Shown piece after piece: positions 44,694 to 53,385 of a stretch of 64,000 nt of DNA. Origin of the DNA: JADGHX01 sp037200125 (GTDB taxonomy: Bacteria > Pseudomonadota > Gammaproteobacteria > Steroidobacterales > Steroidobacteraceae); contig JBBCGS010000007.1 of the NCBI GenBank assembly GCA_037200125.1, forward strand, positions 868,001-932,000. The letters are read 5' to 3'. Each line of letters opens with the position of its first letter. The stretch's first letter is position 1. The position numbers were made by a program, and so were the translations under genes. The notes under the pieces were generated by a model. The model saw nothing but the letters and a program-made list of their open reading frames with translations. It searched no databases and had not been told where the DNA came from.

Positions 44694-45329
44694 ATGACTG
44701 GCGATTCTGGCCCAACGCCGTCGGAAAGTCGATGTACCCGAAGGGTGAGTCTCCTGCCCCGCCAGTTCTACGCTCGCCGCGCACTGGTCGTCGCGCGGGA
44801 CCTTCTCGGGATGCACCTGGTTCACGACGACGACGGCACGCGCCGCGTGGGGCGAATCGTCGAGGTTGAGGCCTACCAGGGGCCGAAGGACCTCGCCGCG
44901 CACTCCGCCCGAGGCAAAACCGCCCGCAATGAAGTCATGTTCGGGCCGCCCGGCCACGCATATGTCTACTTCATCTACGGCTTCTGGTACTGCGTGAACG
45001 TGGTGGTTCGGGAAGCAGGCGTCCCCCACGCCGTACTGATTCGGGCGCTCGAGCCCGTCGAAAACCTACCAGACAAAACCTGGGGGCCCGGCCTTCTCTG
45101 CCGCGCCATGAATATCGACCGCCGGCTGAACGGTACGGATCTGCTGGGCACCAAGCTTTGGCTGGAGCGCCCCGCGACGCCCAAGCATGTGCGCATAGCC
45201 CGCGCGACTCGCATCGGCGTCGACTACGCAGGTGATTGGGCGAAGAAGCTCTGGCGTTTCTACGATCGCGATTCGCCCTACGTCTCAACGGTCACGGCAG
45301 CAGCGCGGAAGCGCGCTGGGGCGAAATAG
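44694..45329 (+). CDS. 3-methyladenine DNA glycosylase (AAG/Mpg family)
   Basis: This base-excision repair enzyme removes alkylated purines. The protein shows LPRQFYARRALVVARDLLG, VEVEAYQGPKDLAAHSARGKT with the catalytic Glu and Tyr, FGPPGHAYVYFIYGFWYCVN and WGPGLLCRAMNIDRRLNG. These match the AAG fold. Two starts are reasonable: ATG 44694 (211 residues) and GTG 44745 (194 residues, closer to the conserved start). I list the longer one. Confidence 0.88.
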   Translation: MTGDSGPTPSESRCTRRVSLLPRQFYARRALVVARDLLGMHLVHDDDGTRRVGRIVEVEAYQGPKDLAAHSARGKTARNEVMFGPPGHAYVYFIYGFWYCVNVVVREAGVPHAVLIRALEPVENLPDKTWGPGLLCRAMNIDRRLNGTDLLGTKLWLERPATPKHVRIARATRIGVDYAGDWAKKLWRFYDRDSPYVSTVTAAARKRAGAK

Positions 45330-45389
45330 CGGAACGGTACCGCCTTCCACGCTGGGAGAGGCGGCACCGTCCCTTCAATGCCAACTTTC

Positions 45390-46352
45390 TTACGGTTGCG
45401 AGTGCGGCAACGTCAGCACGCGTCTCAACAACGGCCCCGAATCATGGAGGGAGCCGATGTTGAAAAGATCCGGCCGCAACGTTCGATAGCGCTCCACCGC
45501 GACGAACAGCGTGGATGGATCACGCTCGAGTCGGCGCGCGACTTCCGCGAGCGTGGCGATCCCGCGCTCCGTCGCATACCAGGTGATCAGCGCACGACCG
45601 AGTGCGAGTCGACGCTGCCGCGAGCGCGAGAGCACCTCTGAACGTTCGAGGCCAAGTTTGCTCGACACCGTATCGATCACCTGATCGAGCGAATGCGTGC
45701 TGCGATACGTGCGCTGACTGCGCGGCACCACCTGCATGAACTCGCGATTGCCGAGTACACGCGGATCGTCGGTGCAGCCTTTCTCGAAAAGATCCGCATC
45801 GGCGACATCGCTCGCTTCATTCATCAGCTTGCGATAGTCGAGACGCGCCTGATCGAGTCGCGGGTTCAGCCCACGAAGTGCGACGCCCGAGGAAAGCCAC
45901 GGCACGTTCGTCACGCCGAGATAGGCGTTGTGACTACTCAACGTGTAGTCCCCTGGATCCTGCACGATTCCCGCCCGCACCGGCGCCAGATGAATGTAAC
46001 GAATGAGTTTGAGCAGATACATGTCGGGGTCGACCAGCAGTGCGTGGTAACGCTGCTGGAACAGGTGACCCGATTCACCATGCTTACGATGGACTTTGCG
46101 CGCGTACTGGCTCGTCAGACGCTGCATGAGTCGCCCGACCGGCAGGTCTGCGATCTGCACCGCGAAGTGAATCGCGTCTTTCGTCCAGTAGAACGCATGG
46201 ACGCGGGTTCGACAGCGCACCACCATCGCAGACAGAAGCTGCTCGAAGGTCGCGTAGTCGCTCGCATCCGTGAAAATAGGCTGTCGCGCGTTGCCGCGCT
46301 GAACGACGTAGTACAGCCCGCCTGGGACATGCAATCTGGATCGGCGTGACAT
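45390..46352 (-). CDS. REP-associated tyrosine transposase (RAYT)-like protein with altered HUH motif
   Basis: A 320-residue protein with a Y1-transposase (IS200/RAYT) domain at about residues 1-160 and a DnaA-like C-terminal helix-turn-helix. Family marks are VPGGLYYVVQRGNARQPIF, SGHLFQQRYHALLVDPDMYL with the candidate catalytic tyrosine, and RYIHLAPVRAGIV. The position normally NHVH (HUH metal site) reads DAIH, so the first histidine is missing. The C-terminus has GIATLAEVARRLERDPSTLF. ATG 46352 begins at the family start. No flanking terminal sequences were recognised. It may be inactive as a nuclease or have been co-opted. Confidence 0.8.
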   Translation of the reverse strand: MSRRSRLHVPGGLYYVVQRGNARQPIFTDASDYATFEQLLSAMVVRCRTRVHAFYWTKDAIHFAVQIADLPVGRLMQRLTSQYARKVHRKHGESGHLFQQRYHALLVDPDMYLLKLIRYIHLAPVRAGIVQDPGDYTLSSHNAYLGVTNVPWLSSGVALRGLNPRLDQARLDYRKLMNEASDVADADLFEKGCTDDPRVLGNREFMQVVPRSQRTYRSTHSLDQVIDTVSSKLGLERSEVLSRSRQRRLALGRALITWYATERGIATLAEVARRLERDPSTLFVAVERYRTLRPDLFNIGSLHDSGPLLRRVLTLPHSQP

Positions 46353-46904
46353 CCCTGCCCCCTTTTTCCCGGTTGAAACGCTCACACAACTATCGTGCGT
46401 AGGTGTGTGTCGCGTGCGGCCAGCCCTGGCCAGTAATCCCTGTCTCAATTCCGAGAGCAACTCCCATCGTTGGGAGAAATCGAGCGCAAAGATTGCGACA
46501 TCGCGATGCGGTACGCAACCCCCTCGAGCTTCCGCGTTTTCTCCCGACCGCTTTTTCGCACCGCTTCAGACGAGGCTCAAAGCCGAAGGCAGTTACTGTT
46601 CCCGGCCGCAGGACTCCCGAAACGAAACTCCCTTTCGTCCGCTCGCCGAGGCGCTAGATCCCTATCGTGCGGGTAACCGGTGTGCGCTGAATTCCCTGGA
46701 CACGGACCGCTCGACAACGCTCTCGCCAGAAACAGTAACTGCAAATGTGTACCTGCAGCACCCGATCCGAATATCTCAGCCACTCACACGAGGACACGTG
46801 AAATTTTCGCGAGGATGCGATCGTAAGGTCGTCATGCATGCGGACGGGGGCTTCCTGGTCGAAGATCCGCTCGCTCCGATCGGAGCGGCTGTTTATTCGT
46901 CCAG
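46353..46904. other. 552-bp intergenic region without a supported gene
   Basis: Open frames here (for example 46405-46908 on plus) show no family features or ribosome site. The stretch is less GC-biased than its surroundings and contains an inverted repeat pair (46589-46606 and 46725-46742). It separates the RAYT-like gene, whose upstream region it is, from the 3' end of the PQQ dehydrogenase gene. Confidence 0.6.
46589..46742. repeat. inverted repeat pair, possible small mobile element or large stem
   Basis: GCAGTTACTGTT at 46589-46600 has its exact reverse complement AACAGTAACTGC at 46731-46742. Extending inward gives 16 of 18 matching positions (46589-46606 against 46725-46742), bounding 154 bases. 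No target-site duplication is obvious. It could be a MITE-like remnant or simply a long-range hairpin. Confidence 0.5.
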
Positions 46905-49025
46905 CTAGTGGTCCCAGTCTGCATTCGCTCGCTCGATTACGTAGGCGTGAATGGCATCCGCATCGGCGTCGCTCAGCACGTTGCTGAAGTTCGCCATGCC
47001 GAGGCCCACTAACTGACCCTTCAGCACGATGTCTTTGAAGGCGCCGTGAGTGGCCGGAGTCATGTGCCGCAGATCCTTGATGACTCCACCTCCCTGGACC
47101 TGCGGCCCGTGGCAATTGGAGCAGGTCTTCGCGTAGAGGTCCGCGCCCTTCGCGATGAGGTCAGCGGAGGCGGTTGAGGGCGGCGGCAGCGGAATGGGAG
47201 GACGTGGGGGCAACGGAGGCAACGTAGCCCTGCCACCTAACTTGAAGACCAGCACACGCGCATCCGAGCGCTGCATGCCTCGGCCTCCACGCAGCTCCGC
47301 CATCGCCATGCCGCCTCCCCATCCTGCGGCGACGGCAACGTACTGCTCGCCGTCCAGCGTGTAGGTGATTGGGGCGGCCATCGGCACCGTTTGAACGTCC
47401 TGTTCCCACAGTTTTTCGCCCGTATCGGCTTTGTAGGCGGCGAGCGTGCGAGCGGCACTGCCTTCGATGACAAGGTTACCGGCCGTCGTCAGCACGCCAC
47501 CGTTTCCAGCTCGCTCGTGCGCCACGTGCCACACCTCTTTTTGTTTCACCGGATCCCAGGCGGTGAGCCAGCCGCGCTCGCGGGAGTCAGCGGTCTTCAT
47601 CATCTCGGCACGCTCAGGGGTCATCCTTCCACCCGTGCCTGTGTTGATTCGCTGTGCGTGGGTCGCTTCATCAGGCGGCTGATAGTCCGGATCACGCGAA
47701 TACACCCACCAATGTTCCTGCGCGGGAAAATAGACGAGGCCCGTATTGGGGTTGAACGCCATCGGCGGCCAGCTATGTGCGCCCGACACCGAAGGAGTCA
47801 GCATGACGGGCTTGATGCCGTATTTTGCTTCCTTCGTGATCGCCGGCCTTCCCGTCTTCAGATCTACGTGCGTTGCCCACAGGTTCACCGGCGTGAACTT
47901 CTCAGCGGAGATGAGCTGGCCGCTCTCGCGGTCGATCACGTAGAAGAAGCCGTTCTTTGGCGCCTGCATCAGCACTTTGCGCGCGCGACCCTCGATCTGC
48001 AGGTCGGCAAGGATGATCGGCATCGTCGCCGTGAAGTCCCAACTGTCTTCCGGGGCCACCTGGTAGTGCCACACGTACTCGCCCGTGTCCGCTTTCACCG
48101 CGACGATGGACGCGAGGAAAAGATTGTCGCCGCCGCCTGGGCTTCGGTACGCCTGCGCGTGCGGCGCGCCGTTCCCGGCACCGATGTAGATCAGCTTCAA
48201 CTCGGGGTCGTAGACGATAGCGTCCCAGGGCGTGCCGCCGCCGCCCTGCTTCCACCACTCGCCCGTCCAGGTCTTCGCCGCCATCTCCATGGCCTTGGAT
48301 TCGAACCCCAGCTTCGGATCCCCCGGCACAGTGTAGAAGCGCCAGAGCTGCTTCCCCGTCTCCGCGTCGTACGCCGTGACGTACCCGCGAACGCCGTACT
48401 CGCTGCCTCCGTTTCCGATCACGACCTTGCCGTCGAACACCCGCGTTGCGCCCGTGCTCGTATACGGCCACGCGGTGTCGAACGTCTGCTGAGTCCACAC
48501 GGGAGTGCCGCTCGCGGCGTCGAGCGCGATGAGTCGCCCGTCAATCGTCGTGAGGTAGATGCGGCCCTTCCACGCGGAGATGCCGCGATTCACGACGTCG
48601 CAGCAAAGGAATCGCGCGCGTGCGCGGTCGACCTGTGGGTCGTACTTCCAGATCTGCTCGCCGGTTCTCGCGTCAATCGCGTATGTGACGTTCCATGCAC
48701 TGATCGCATACATCACGCCATCGATGACAATCGGTGACGCCTCGACGCCACGATGTGTATTCAGATCGAAGTACCACGCGAGACCGAGTTGGTTCACGTT
48801 GGCGTCGGTGATCTGCTTCAGTGGGCTGTACCACTGCTCGTTGTAAGTGCGCCCTGGTGCCATCCACTGCCCCGGCTCTTCGTTCGCACCCAGCAGGCGC
48901 TTGCTGTCGACTGACGCTGGCTTTGACGCCGTGGCTGAGGCCGCAGTTGGGGCTTCCTGTGATTTTCCGCAGCCAGTCAGAATCAGGACGGCAGCACAGC
49001 ACAGAAAACCGATTGTTGTTCGCAT
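46905..49025 (-). CDS. PQQ-dependent quinohaemoprotein dehydrogenase (lipoprotein, C-terminal cytochrome c)
   Basis: A 706-residue periplasmic alcohol-dehydrogenase-like enzyme. The signal ends in lipobox LTGC (about residue 19), suggesting membrane anchoring. An eight-bladed PQQ propeller covers about residues 45-600: ASPIVIDGVMYAIS, vicinal cysteines in RFLCCDVVNRG, GEWWKQGGGGTPWD and APEDSWDFTATMPI. A cytochrome c domain with CSNCHG near residue 645 ends the chain, as in type II quinohaemoprotein dehydrogenases. The substrate is unknown. Its haem needs the Ccm system encoded downstream in this window. It reads in the same direction as the multicopper oxidase gene, 73 bases apart. Confidence 0.9.
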   Translation of the reverse strand: MRTTIGFLCCAAVLILTGCGKSQEAPTAASATASKPASVDSKRLLGANEEPGQWMAPGRTYNEQWYSPLKQITDANVNQLGLAWYFDLNTHRGVEASPIVIDGVMYAISAWNVTYAIDARTGEQIWKYDPQVDRARARFLCCDVVNRGISAWKGRIYLTTIDGRLIALDAASGTPVWTQQTFDTAWPYTSTGATRVFDGKVVIGNGGSEYGVRGYVTAYDAETGKQLWRFYTVPGDPKLGFESKAMEMAAKTWTGEWWKQGGGGTPWDAIVYDPELKLIYIGAGNGAPHAQAYRSPGGGDNLFLASIVAVKADTGEYVWHYQVAPEDSWDFTATMPIILADLQIEGRARKVLMQAPKNGFFYVIDRESGQLISAEKFTPVNLWATHVDLKTGRPAITKEAKYGIKPVMLTPSVSGAHSWPPMAFNPNTGLVYFPAQEHWWVYSRDPDYQPPDEATHAQRINTGTGGRMTPERAEMMKTADSRERGWLTAWDPVKQKEVWHVAHERAGNGGVLTTAGNLVIEGSAARTLAAYKADTGEKLWEQDVQTVPMAAPITYTLDGEQYVAVAAGWGGGMAMAELRGGRGMQRSDARVLVFKLGGRATLPPLPPRPPIPLPPPSTASADLIAKGADLYAKTCSNCHGPQVQGGGVIKDLRHMTPATHGAFKDIVLKGQLVGLGMANFSNVLSDADADAIHAYVIERANADWDH

Positions 49026-49098
49026 CGCGCCCCCTCTTTCGCCGCATTCTGCTGCGCTGGATGGGGGCGGCGTCCACGTACAATCGCTTCTTCGGGCA

Positions 49099-50400
49099 TC
49101 AGGTGGTGCGTGGACTCGGCGGCCTTGGTGGGTCGCCGTAGTCCGGGTCGCTGCTCACGCGTTGCGCTACCGTGCCTTTGGGGTTCTCGTACCAGCCCGG
49201 GTCGGAGTAGTCGTTCGCGCCAAGCGAATCCCGCACTTTCACGACCGTGAACATCCCGCCCATATCGATCGTTCCGAACGGGCCCATACCTCCCATCATG
49301 GGCAGCGTATTGCGCGGTCCCTTCATGTGGCCCATGCCCGCGTGCTCAGCGTGCTCCCACATTCCCTCCTGGCCCATCGACATGTAGCCCGGCAGGAGCT
49401 CTCGGAGCCTCTCGTCGACACCCTTCTGGTCCACACCGACTAGATTCGGTACATCGTGCCCCATCGCATTCATCGCGTGATGCGCCATGTGGCAGTGGAA
49501 CGCCCAGTCGCCCGGTCGTGCGATGAACTCTATGTCCCGCGTCTGTCCCACACCGACGAGTTCCGTCGTCTCGCGCCGCCACTGGCTACGCGGCCAGCGC
49601 CCGCCATCGGAGCCGGTGACGAAGTACTCCACGCCGTGCAGATGGAGCGGGTGGTTCCACATCGAGAGGTTGCCTACGCGGAAACGCACACGCTCCCCCG
49701 TACGCGCGACCGGGTACTCGATTGCGGGGAATACCTTGCTGTTGAAGGTCCACAGATCGAAGTCGAGCATGATCGCGGGATCAGGTCGATACGTGCCTGG
49801 GTGCAACGCCCAGTTGTGCAGCATGAAGCAATAGTCCCGCTGGACCGGCACCTCGTCGCCGCCGCGCGGATGGATGATGAACATGCCCATCATTCCCATC
49901 GCCATCTGCGTGAGCTCGTCGGCATGCGGGTGATACATGTGCGTGCCGTGCTGCTGAAGCGTGAATTCATAGGCGAACGTTTCGCCCGGCAGGATCGGCG
50001 GCTGCGAAAGGCCGGCGATTCCGTCCATGCCGCTCGGCAGGATGATGCCGTGCCAATGCATGGTCGTCGGCTCGCCCAGCTTGTTCGTCACGAGCAGCCG
50101 CACGCGATCGCCTTCAACCGCTTCGATAGTCGGGCCCGGCGTCGTACCGTTGTAGCCCCACACCTTCGCGGTGCAGCCGGGCGCGAACTCGTGCTCGAAC
50201 TCTTCCGCGACGAGATGGAATTCCTTCACACCGTTGCGCATTTTGAACGGAAGCGACCAGCCGTTGAGGGTGTGTACGGCACGACGTGAACCCGAAGGCT
50301 GCGCCGTCATCTGCGCAAGAGCGCTCTCAGCCGTGCCAGTGAGTCCCACCACGGCTCCCGTGCCGGCCGCAGCCAGTAGATTGCGACGAGAGACTTTCAT
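49099..50400 (-). CDS. multicopper oxidase, exported, CopA-like
   Basis: A 433-residue periplasmic oxidase. The N-terminus (SRRNLLAAAGTGAVVGL) is a Tat-type signal. Copper ligands appear in the family order: MHWHGIIL near residue 117, HMYHPHADE near 155, WNHPLHLHGVEYF near 250 and HCHMAHHAM near 305. A Met- and His-rich tail (HAEHAGMGHMKG, MMGGMGPFG) resembles copper-tolerance oxidases. It overlaps the TolC-type gene by four bases, suggesting a copper detoxification unit. Confidence 0.9.
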   Translation of the reverse strand: MKVSRRNLLAAAGTGAVVGLTGTAESALAQMTAQPSGSRRAVHTLNGWSLPFKMRNGVKEFHLVAEEFEHEFAPGCTAKVWGYNGTTPGPTIEAVEGDRVRLLVTNKLGEPTTMHWHGIILPSGMDGIAGLSQPPILPGETFAYEFTLQQHGTHMYHPHADELTQMAMGMMGMFIIHPRGGDEVPVQRDYCFMLHNWALHPGTYRPDPAIMLDFDLWTFNSKVFPAIEYPVARTGERVRFRVGNLSMWNHPLHLHGVEYFVTGSDGGRWPRSQWRRETTELVGVGQTRDIEFIARPGDWAFHCHMAHHAMNAMGHDVPNLVGVDQKGVDERLRELLPGYMSMGQEGMWEHAEHAGMGHMKGPRNTLPMMGGMGPFGTIDMGGMFTVVKVRDSLGANDYSDPGWYENPKGTVAQRVSSDPDYGDPPRPPSPRTT

Positions 50401-51788
50401 TGCGCTTCCTCCGTCATGGGCACATCTCCTTCAGCGGTACTATCTCCCGGTAGCGCGCCGCCTACGGACTTACGCAGGTCTGCGCGCGCGATCCAGTAGT
50501 CGCGCACCGCTTCCACGTACGACTGATACGCATCGATTTGCGAGCGGCGGGCTTGCAGAAGCTCGAACACACCTACCAGCATGAAGTTGTGTTCCTCCTG
50601 CGTGCTGCCGACGAGCCGCTCACGCTGCGGAAGAACGGCAGTTCGATACGCTTCGGCGATTTCGCTCGCGGAGGCGAGTTGGTCGAGGCCACGGGCGACT
50701 TCGTTCTTCACTCGCAGTTCGAGATCGGAGAGGCGCGCCTGCGCGATCTCCGCCTGCGCGTCCGCTCTCATCACGCCGCTCTGGTTCTGATTGAAGATCG
50801 GCAGGCTGAGTGCCAGCGAAGGACCGCGAAGGCGTGAGCCATCCGTGTCGGATTCGCGTTCATATCCGCCTTCGAGATCGCCTAACCATCGCCATCGACG
50901 CGTCGTGCTGGCGAAGTCCTGCTCGTTGGAGACCTGGCGACGCGCGGCGGAAAGATCCAGCCGCTGCGTTTCAGCAAGCTTCAGAAGAGCGGTTTCGTCG
51001 AGGTTTGCGCCGCCGGTGGCTTTGAGCGCGGGCAGACGAGTCGGTACTTGCCATTCAGCCCGGGTCGAAAGCCCCATGAGCTCCGCAAGCGCTTCCCGCG
51101 CGCGAGTCGCGGCTGCCCTCGACCGCGCGGCCCCCACCCGTTGCTCTGAAGCCGTGGCGCCCTCGAGCGCCAACCCCTTCGGCGAAAGATTGCCAGCGTC
51201 GTACAGCCGCTGCGCCATCTCCGAGGAGGCATCACCGGCCGTCGCGGCGAGCCCCCTCAGCTCCGCAACCTGCCGCGCGCTTACAGCTTCGAACCAGGCT
51301 TGCTCGACACGCACCGATAGATCCAGAAGCGCGTCAGCGACCATCTCCTGCGACCGCTGGAACTCAGCGCGCGCCAGCCGTGCTCGCGACGGAAGCAGCA
51401 GTGCGTTCGTGAAGTCGACGGAAATGCTACGGGTGATCTGGCTCAGACCGCCCCCTTCCGGCCTGAGGTCGACGTATCCCAGTCGCGGATTGGGAAGCCG
51501 CGAGGCCTCCACAACATCCGCAGAGGCGATGCCCAACCGGGCATACAGTTCGCGAACCTGTGCGTTGTTCGCGAATGCTAATTTCAGCGCGTCGGCGCGG
51601 GAGACAGGGCCCGCTGGCGCTGGCAGGCGAGCCGCGTCCCCTCCGGCCCACGTCAACTGTGGGAGGCCTCTCGCCGCCACCAGTGAGCTAACGCCATCTG
51701 AACCTCGGTGGGGTGGGCCACTCGCGCAGCCGCTCAATACAATGACGCCCACCGCCATAGCGGGCACAAGCAGACGAAATCGCTCCAT
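50397..51788 (-). CDS. TolC-family outer membrane efflux lipoprotein (CusC/CzcC-like)
   Basis: A 463-residue outer-membrane channel protein. The signal peptide ends with LSGC (about residue 21). Two outer membrane efflux protein repeats follow, with long helices; GNLSPKGLALEGATASEQRV and LALSLPIFNQNQSG are typical. No inner-membrane RND pump or periplasmic adaptor is adjacent. It lies between the multicopper oxidase gene and the His/Cys-rich small protein gene, so metal export is the likely context. Confidence 0.86.
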   Translation of the reverse strand: MERFRLLVPAMAVGVIVLSGCASGPPHRGSDGVSSLVAARGLPQLTWAGGDAARLPAPAGPVSRADALKLAFANNAQVRELYARLGIASADVVEASRLPNPRLGYVDLRPEGGGLSQITRSISVDFTNALLLPSRARLARAEFQRSQEMVADALLDLSVRVEQAWFEAVSARQVAELRGLAATAGDASSEMAQRLYDAGNLSPKGLALEGATASEQRVGAARSRAAATRAREALAELMGLSTRAEWQVPTRLPALKATGGANLDETALLKLAETQRLDLSAARRQVSNEQDFASTTRRWRWLGDLEGGYERESDTDGSRLRGPSLALSLPIFNQNQSGVMRADAQAEIAQARLSDLELRVKNEVARGLDQLASASEIAEAYRTAVLPQRERLVGSTQEEHNFMLVGVFELLQARRSQIDAYQSYVEAVRDYWIARADLRKSVGGALPGDSTAEGDVPMTEEAQ

Positions 51789-51861
51789 TGGAGCACTCCT
51801 CGAAAATCATCAGGTAATCGCTGATCTCACGGCACAGGAGGCCGCGAACGAGGAGCAGGCT

Positions 51862-52260
51862 CTATAAGCGCAGCCGACCGGTGCGCAGGAAGGTGTCGCT
51901 GCCGCCCGCACTAGAACGAAGTGCGTAACGGGAGATGGGCAGCGGAGGCGGATGAGTGAGAGGCGGCACGTGCCGCACGCTGAGCGCCGCACCGGCGAAC
52001 GCGCTGGGCGCCAGATCCCCGAACGGTCCGTCACTCTTCTGCAGGAAGAGTTTGCCGGATGCGCTCGACGGCGACACCCAGGCACAACAATCGTGCCCTT
52101 GATGGACGGTAGCGGTATCGCGATCCCCATCCGAGTGACACGGCGCATGCGTGCCGTGATCCGCAGCCAAAGCCATGGGGCACGCCGCCAGCACATGGCC
52201 GGGGCCGAACAGCGCGGCCCACAAAACCGCAAAGAGAAAGAACCGTCGCATCGGTGTCAT
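51862..52260 (-). CDS. small exported His/Cys-containing protein, probable metal-related
   Basis: A 132-residue protein with a signal peptide (FFLFAVLWAALFGPGHVLA, about residues 6-24). The next segment is rich in His and Cys: ACPMALAADHGTHAPCHSDG and HQGHDCCAW. The remainder is unremarkable. I cannot name the family with certainty; DUF2946-type proteins near copper genes look similar. It is the first gene of a likely unit with the TolC-type and multicopper oxidase genes, so periplasmic copper binding is plausible. ATG 52260 has AAGG five bases upstream; ATG 52251 is the alternative. Confidence 0.65.
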   Translation of the reverse strand: MTPMRRFFLFAVLWAALFGPGHVLAACPMALAADHGTHAPCHSDGDRDTATVHQGHDCCAWVSPSSASGKLFLQKSDGPFGDLAPSAFAGAALSVRHVPPLTHPPPLPISRYALRSSAGGSDTFLRTGRLRL

Positions 52261-52332
52261 TCAACCTTGCGCCGGACGCTATCATGCGAAGGGGTCCGCC
52301 GGAACCCATTGCCTCGTCAGAAAGAGAACGAC

Positions 52333-52716
52333 ATGCCCTGGATGAACATCGCCGCGGTCGGCGTTGGCGCCGCCTTCGGCGCGTGGGCCCGATGGGGCCT
52401 ATCGCTTCTCCTGAACCCTCTGCTGCCCTCCCTGCCGCTCGGCACGCTCGCCGCGAACCTCGTCGGCGGCCTCCTGATCGGTGTCGTCATGGGACTGGCG
52501 GAGCCACTGAACCTGTCGGTGACCTTACGCCTCCTCATCGTGACGGGCTTCCTCGGTGGGCTCACCACCTTCTCGAGTTTCTCGGCGGAGGCGGTCGGAA
52601 CGCTGATGCGAGGTCAGTCCGGCTGGGCGATCGCGCTGGTGCTCGCCCACCTCGTCGGTTCACTGGTGCTGACAGGCATCGGCGTCCTGATCGGGCGAGC
52701 CGTAGTGACACACTGA
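52333..52716 (+). CDS. crcB: fluoride ion transporter CrcB/Fluc
   Basis: A 127-residue protein with four membrane spans that exports fluoride as a dual-topology dimer. The signature segments are FGAWARWGLSLLL near residue 16, LGTLAANLVGGLLIGV near 38 and TGFLGGLTTFSSFSAEAVG near 75, the last holding the conserved Thr and Phe residues of the pore. It is divergent from the His/Cys-rich protein gene. The 70 bases upstream lack a recognisable fluoride riboswitch. Confidence 0.92.
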   Translation: MPWMNIAAVGVGAAFGAWARWGLSLLLNPLLPSLPLGTLAANLVGGLLIGVVMGLAEPLNLSVTLRLLIVTGFLGGLTTFSSFSAEAVGTLMRGQSGWAIALVLAHLVGSLVLTGIGVLIGRAVVTH

Positions 52717-52861
52717 TTGGACTGAAGCGCTCGGGATGACCGCCGAGCGACGAGTCGTGGCCACACTACAGCCGTCGTGCAGGGCACAGCAGCCAGGTGG
52801 AACGGCAATTTTTTCACGCGTGCAGGCAAACTTTGCAATAGCCCGCATGCACGGAAGGGAC

Positions 52862-52894
52862 GGGCCGCGACAGCGCGCGGCCCGATGGGTTTTT
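52862..52894 (+). terminator. probable Rho-independent terminator
   Basis: GGGCCGCG (52862-52869) pairs with CGCGGCCC (52876-52883), giving an eight-pair GC stem, followed after six bases by TTTTT. It lies about 145 bases beyond the crcB stop and just before the end of the convergent KGG gene. It could stop transcription from the crcB side. Confidence 0.6.
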
Positions 52895-52913
52895 CGCGGG
52901 AAGAGCTCGCTGC

Positions 52914-53312
52914 TTAGTGGCCTCCGTCGCCCGTCTTGTTGTGACCAGCCGGGTTCTCATGAGTCGCGGCGCCACCGCCATGACTCGCCTGGCCACCCTT
53001 GCGTCCGGCCTCGGCGGCGAGCTCCGGGTTCTGGGAGAAGCTGCGCTTCTCGTCTGGCACGCTTTGTCCGCCCTTGCGTCCCGCTTCCGCCGCAAGCGAG
53101 CGGTTTTGCGAGAAGCTGCGTTTGGATCCCGGAACACTCTGTCCGCCCTTGCGTCCGGCCTCGGCCGCAAGACGTCGGTTCTGGGAGAAGCTGCGCTTCG
53201 AGTCAGGGACGGCCTTGCCACCCATGCTCGCGATTTCTCTCTGGCGTTCCGCATCCATTGAAGCGAAACCGCGGTTCGAAGTACGTCCGTCCTGAGTCCT
53301 GCCCTGAGCCAT
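52914..53312 (-). CDS. KGG-repeat stress protein (GsiB/con-10-like)
   Basis: A 132-residue hydrophilic protein made mainly of about 25-residue repeats. Each contains LAAEAGRKGGQ, followed by KRSFSQN, and the first, more diverged unit has IASMGGKAVPDSKRSFSQN. This is the stress-induced KGG pattern of GsiB-like, desiccation/stationary-phase proteins. GAGGAG precedes ATG 53312 by seven bases; ATG 53315 and GTG 53318 are also in frame. It is expected to be cytoplasmic and intrinsically disordered. Confidence 0.85.
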   Translation of the reverse strand: MAQGRTQDGRTSNRGFASMDAERQREIASMGGKAVPDSKRSFSQNRRLAAEAGRKGGQSVPGSKRSFSQNRSLAAEAGRKGGQSVPDEKRSFSQNPELAAEAGRKGGQASHGGGAATHENPAGHNKTGDGGH

Positions 53313-53385
53313 CATCACACTCCTCTACTGTTGCGTTTGCTCCGCTGGCGCGCGGCATCACCGCGTCGTCGGGGAAGTACTTCAA

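Noticed and set aside
46405..46908. A 167-codon gene on the plus strand.
   Set aside because: No ribosome site, atypical composition and no recognisable domain; it overlaps an inverted repeat region.
52261..52332. Possible fluoride riboswitch before crcB.
   Set aside because: The 70-base leader lacks the conserved GATGG and TGATGA segments; only a small GGGTCC/GGAACCC hairpin is visible.
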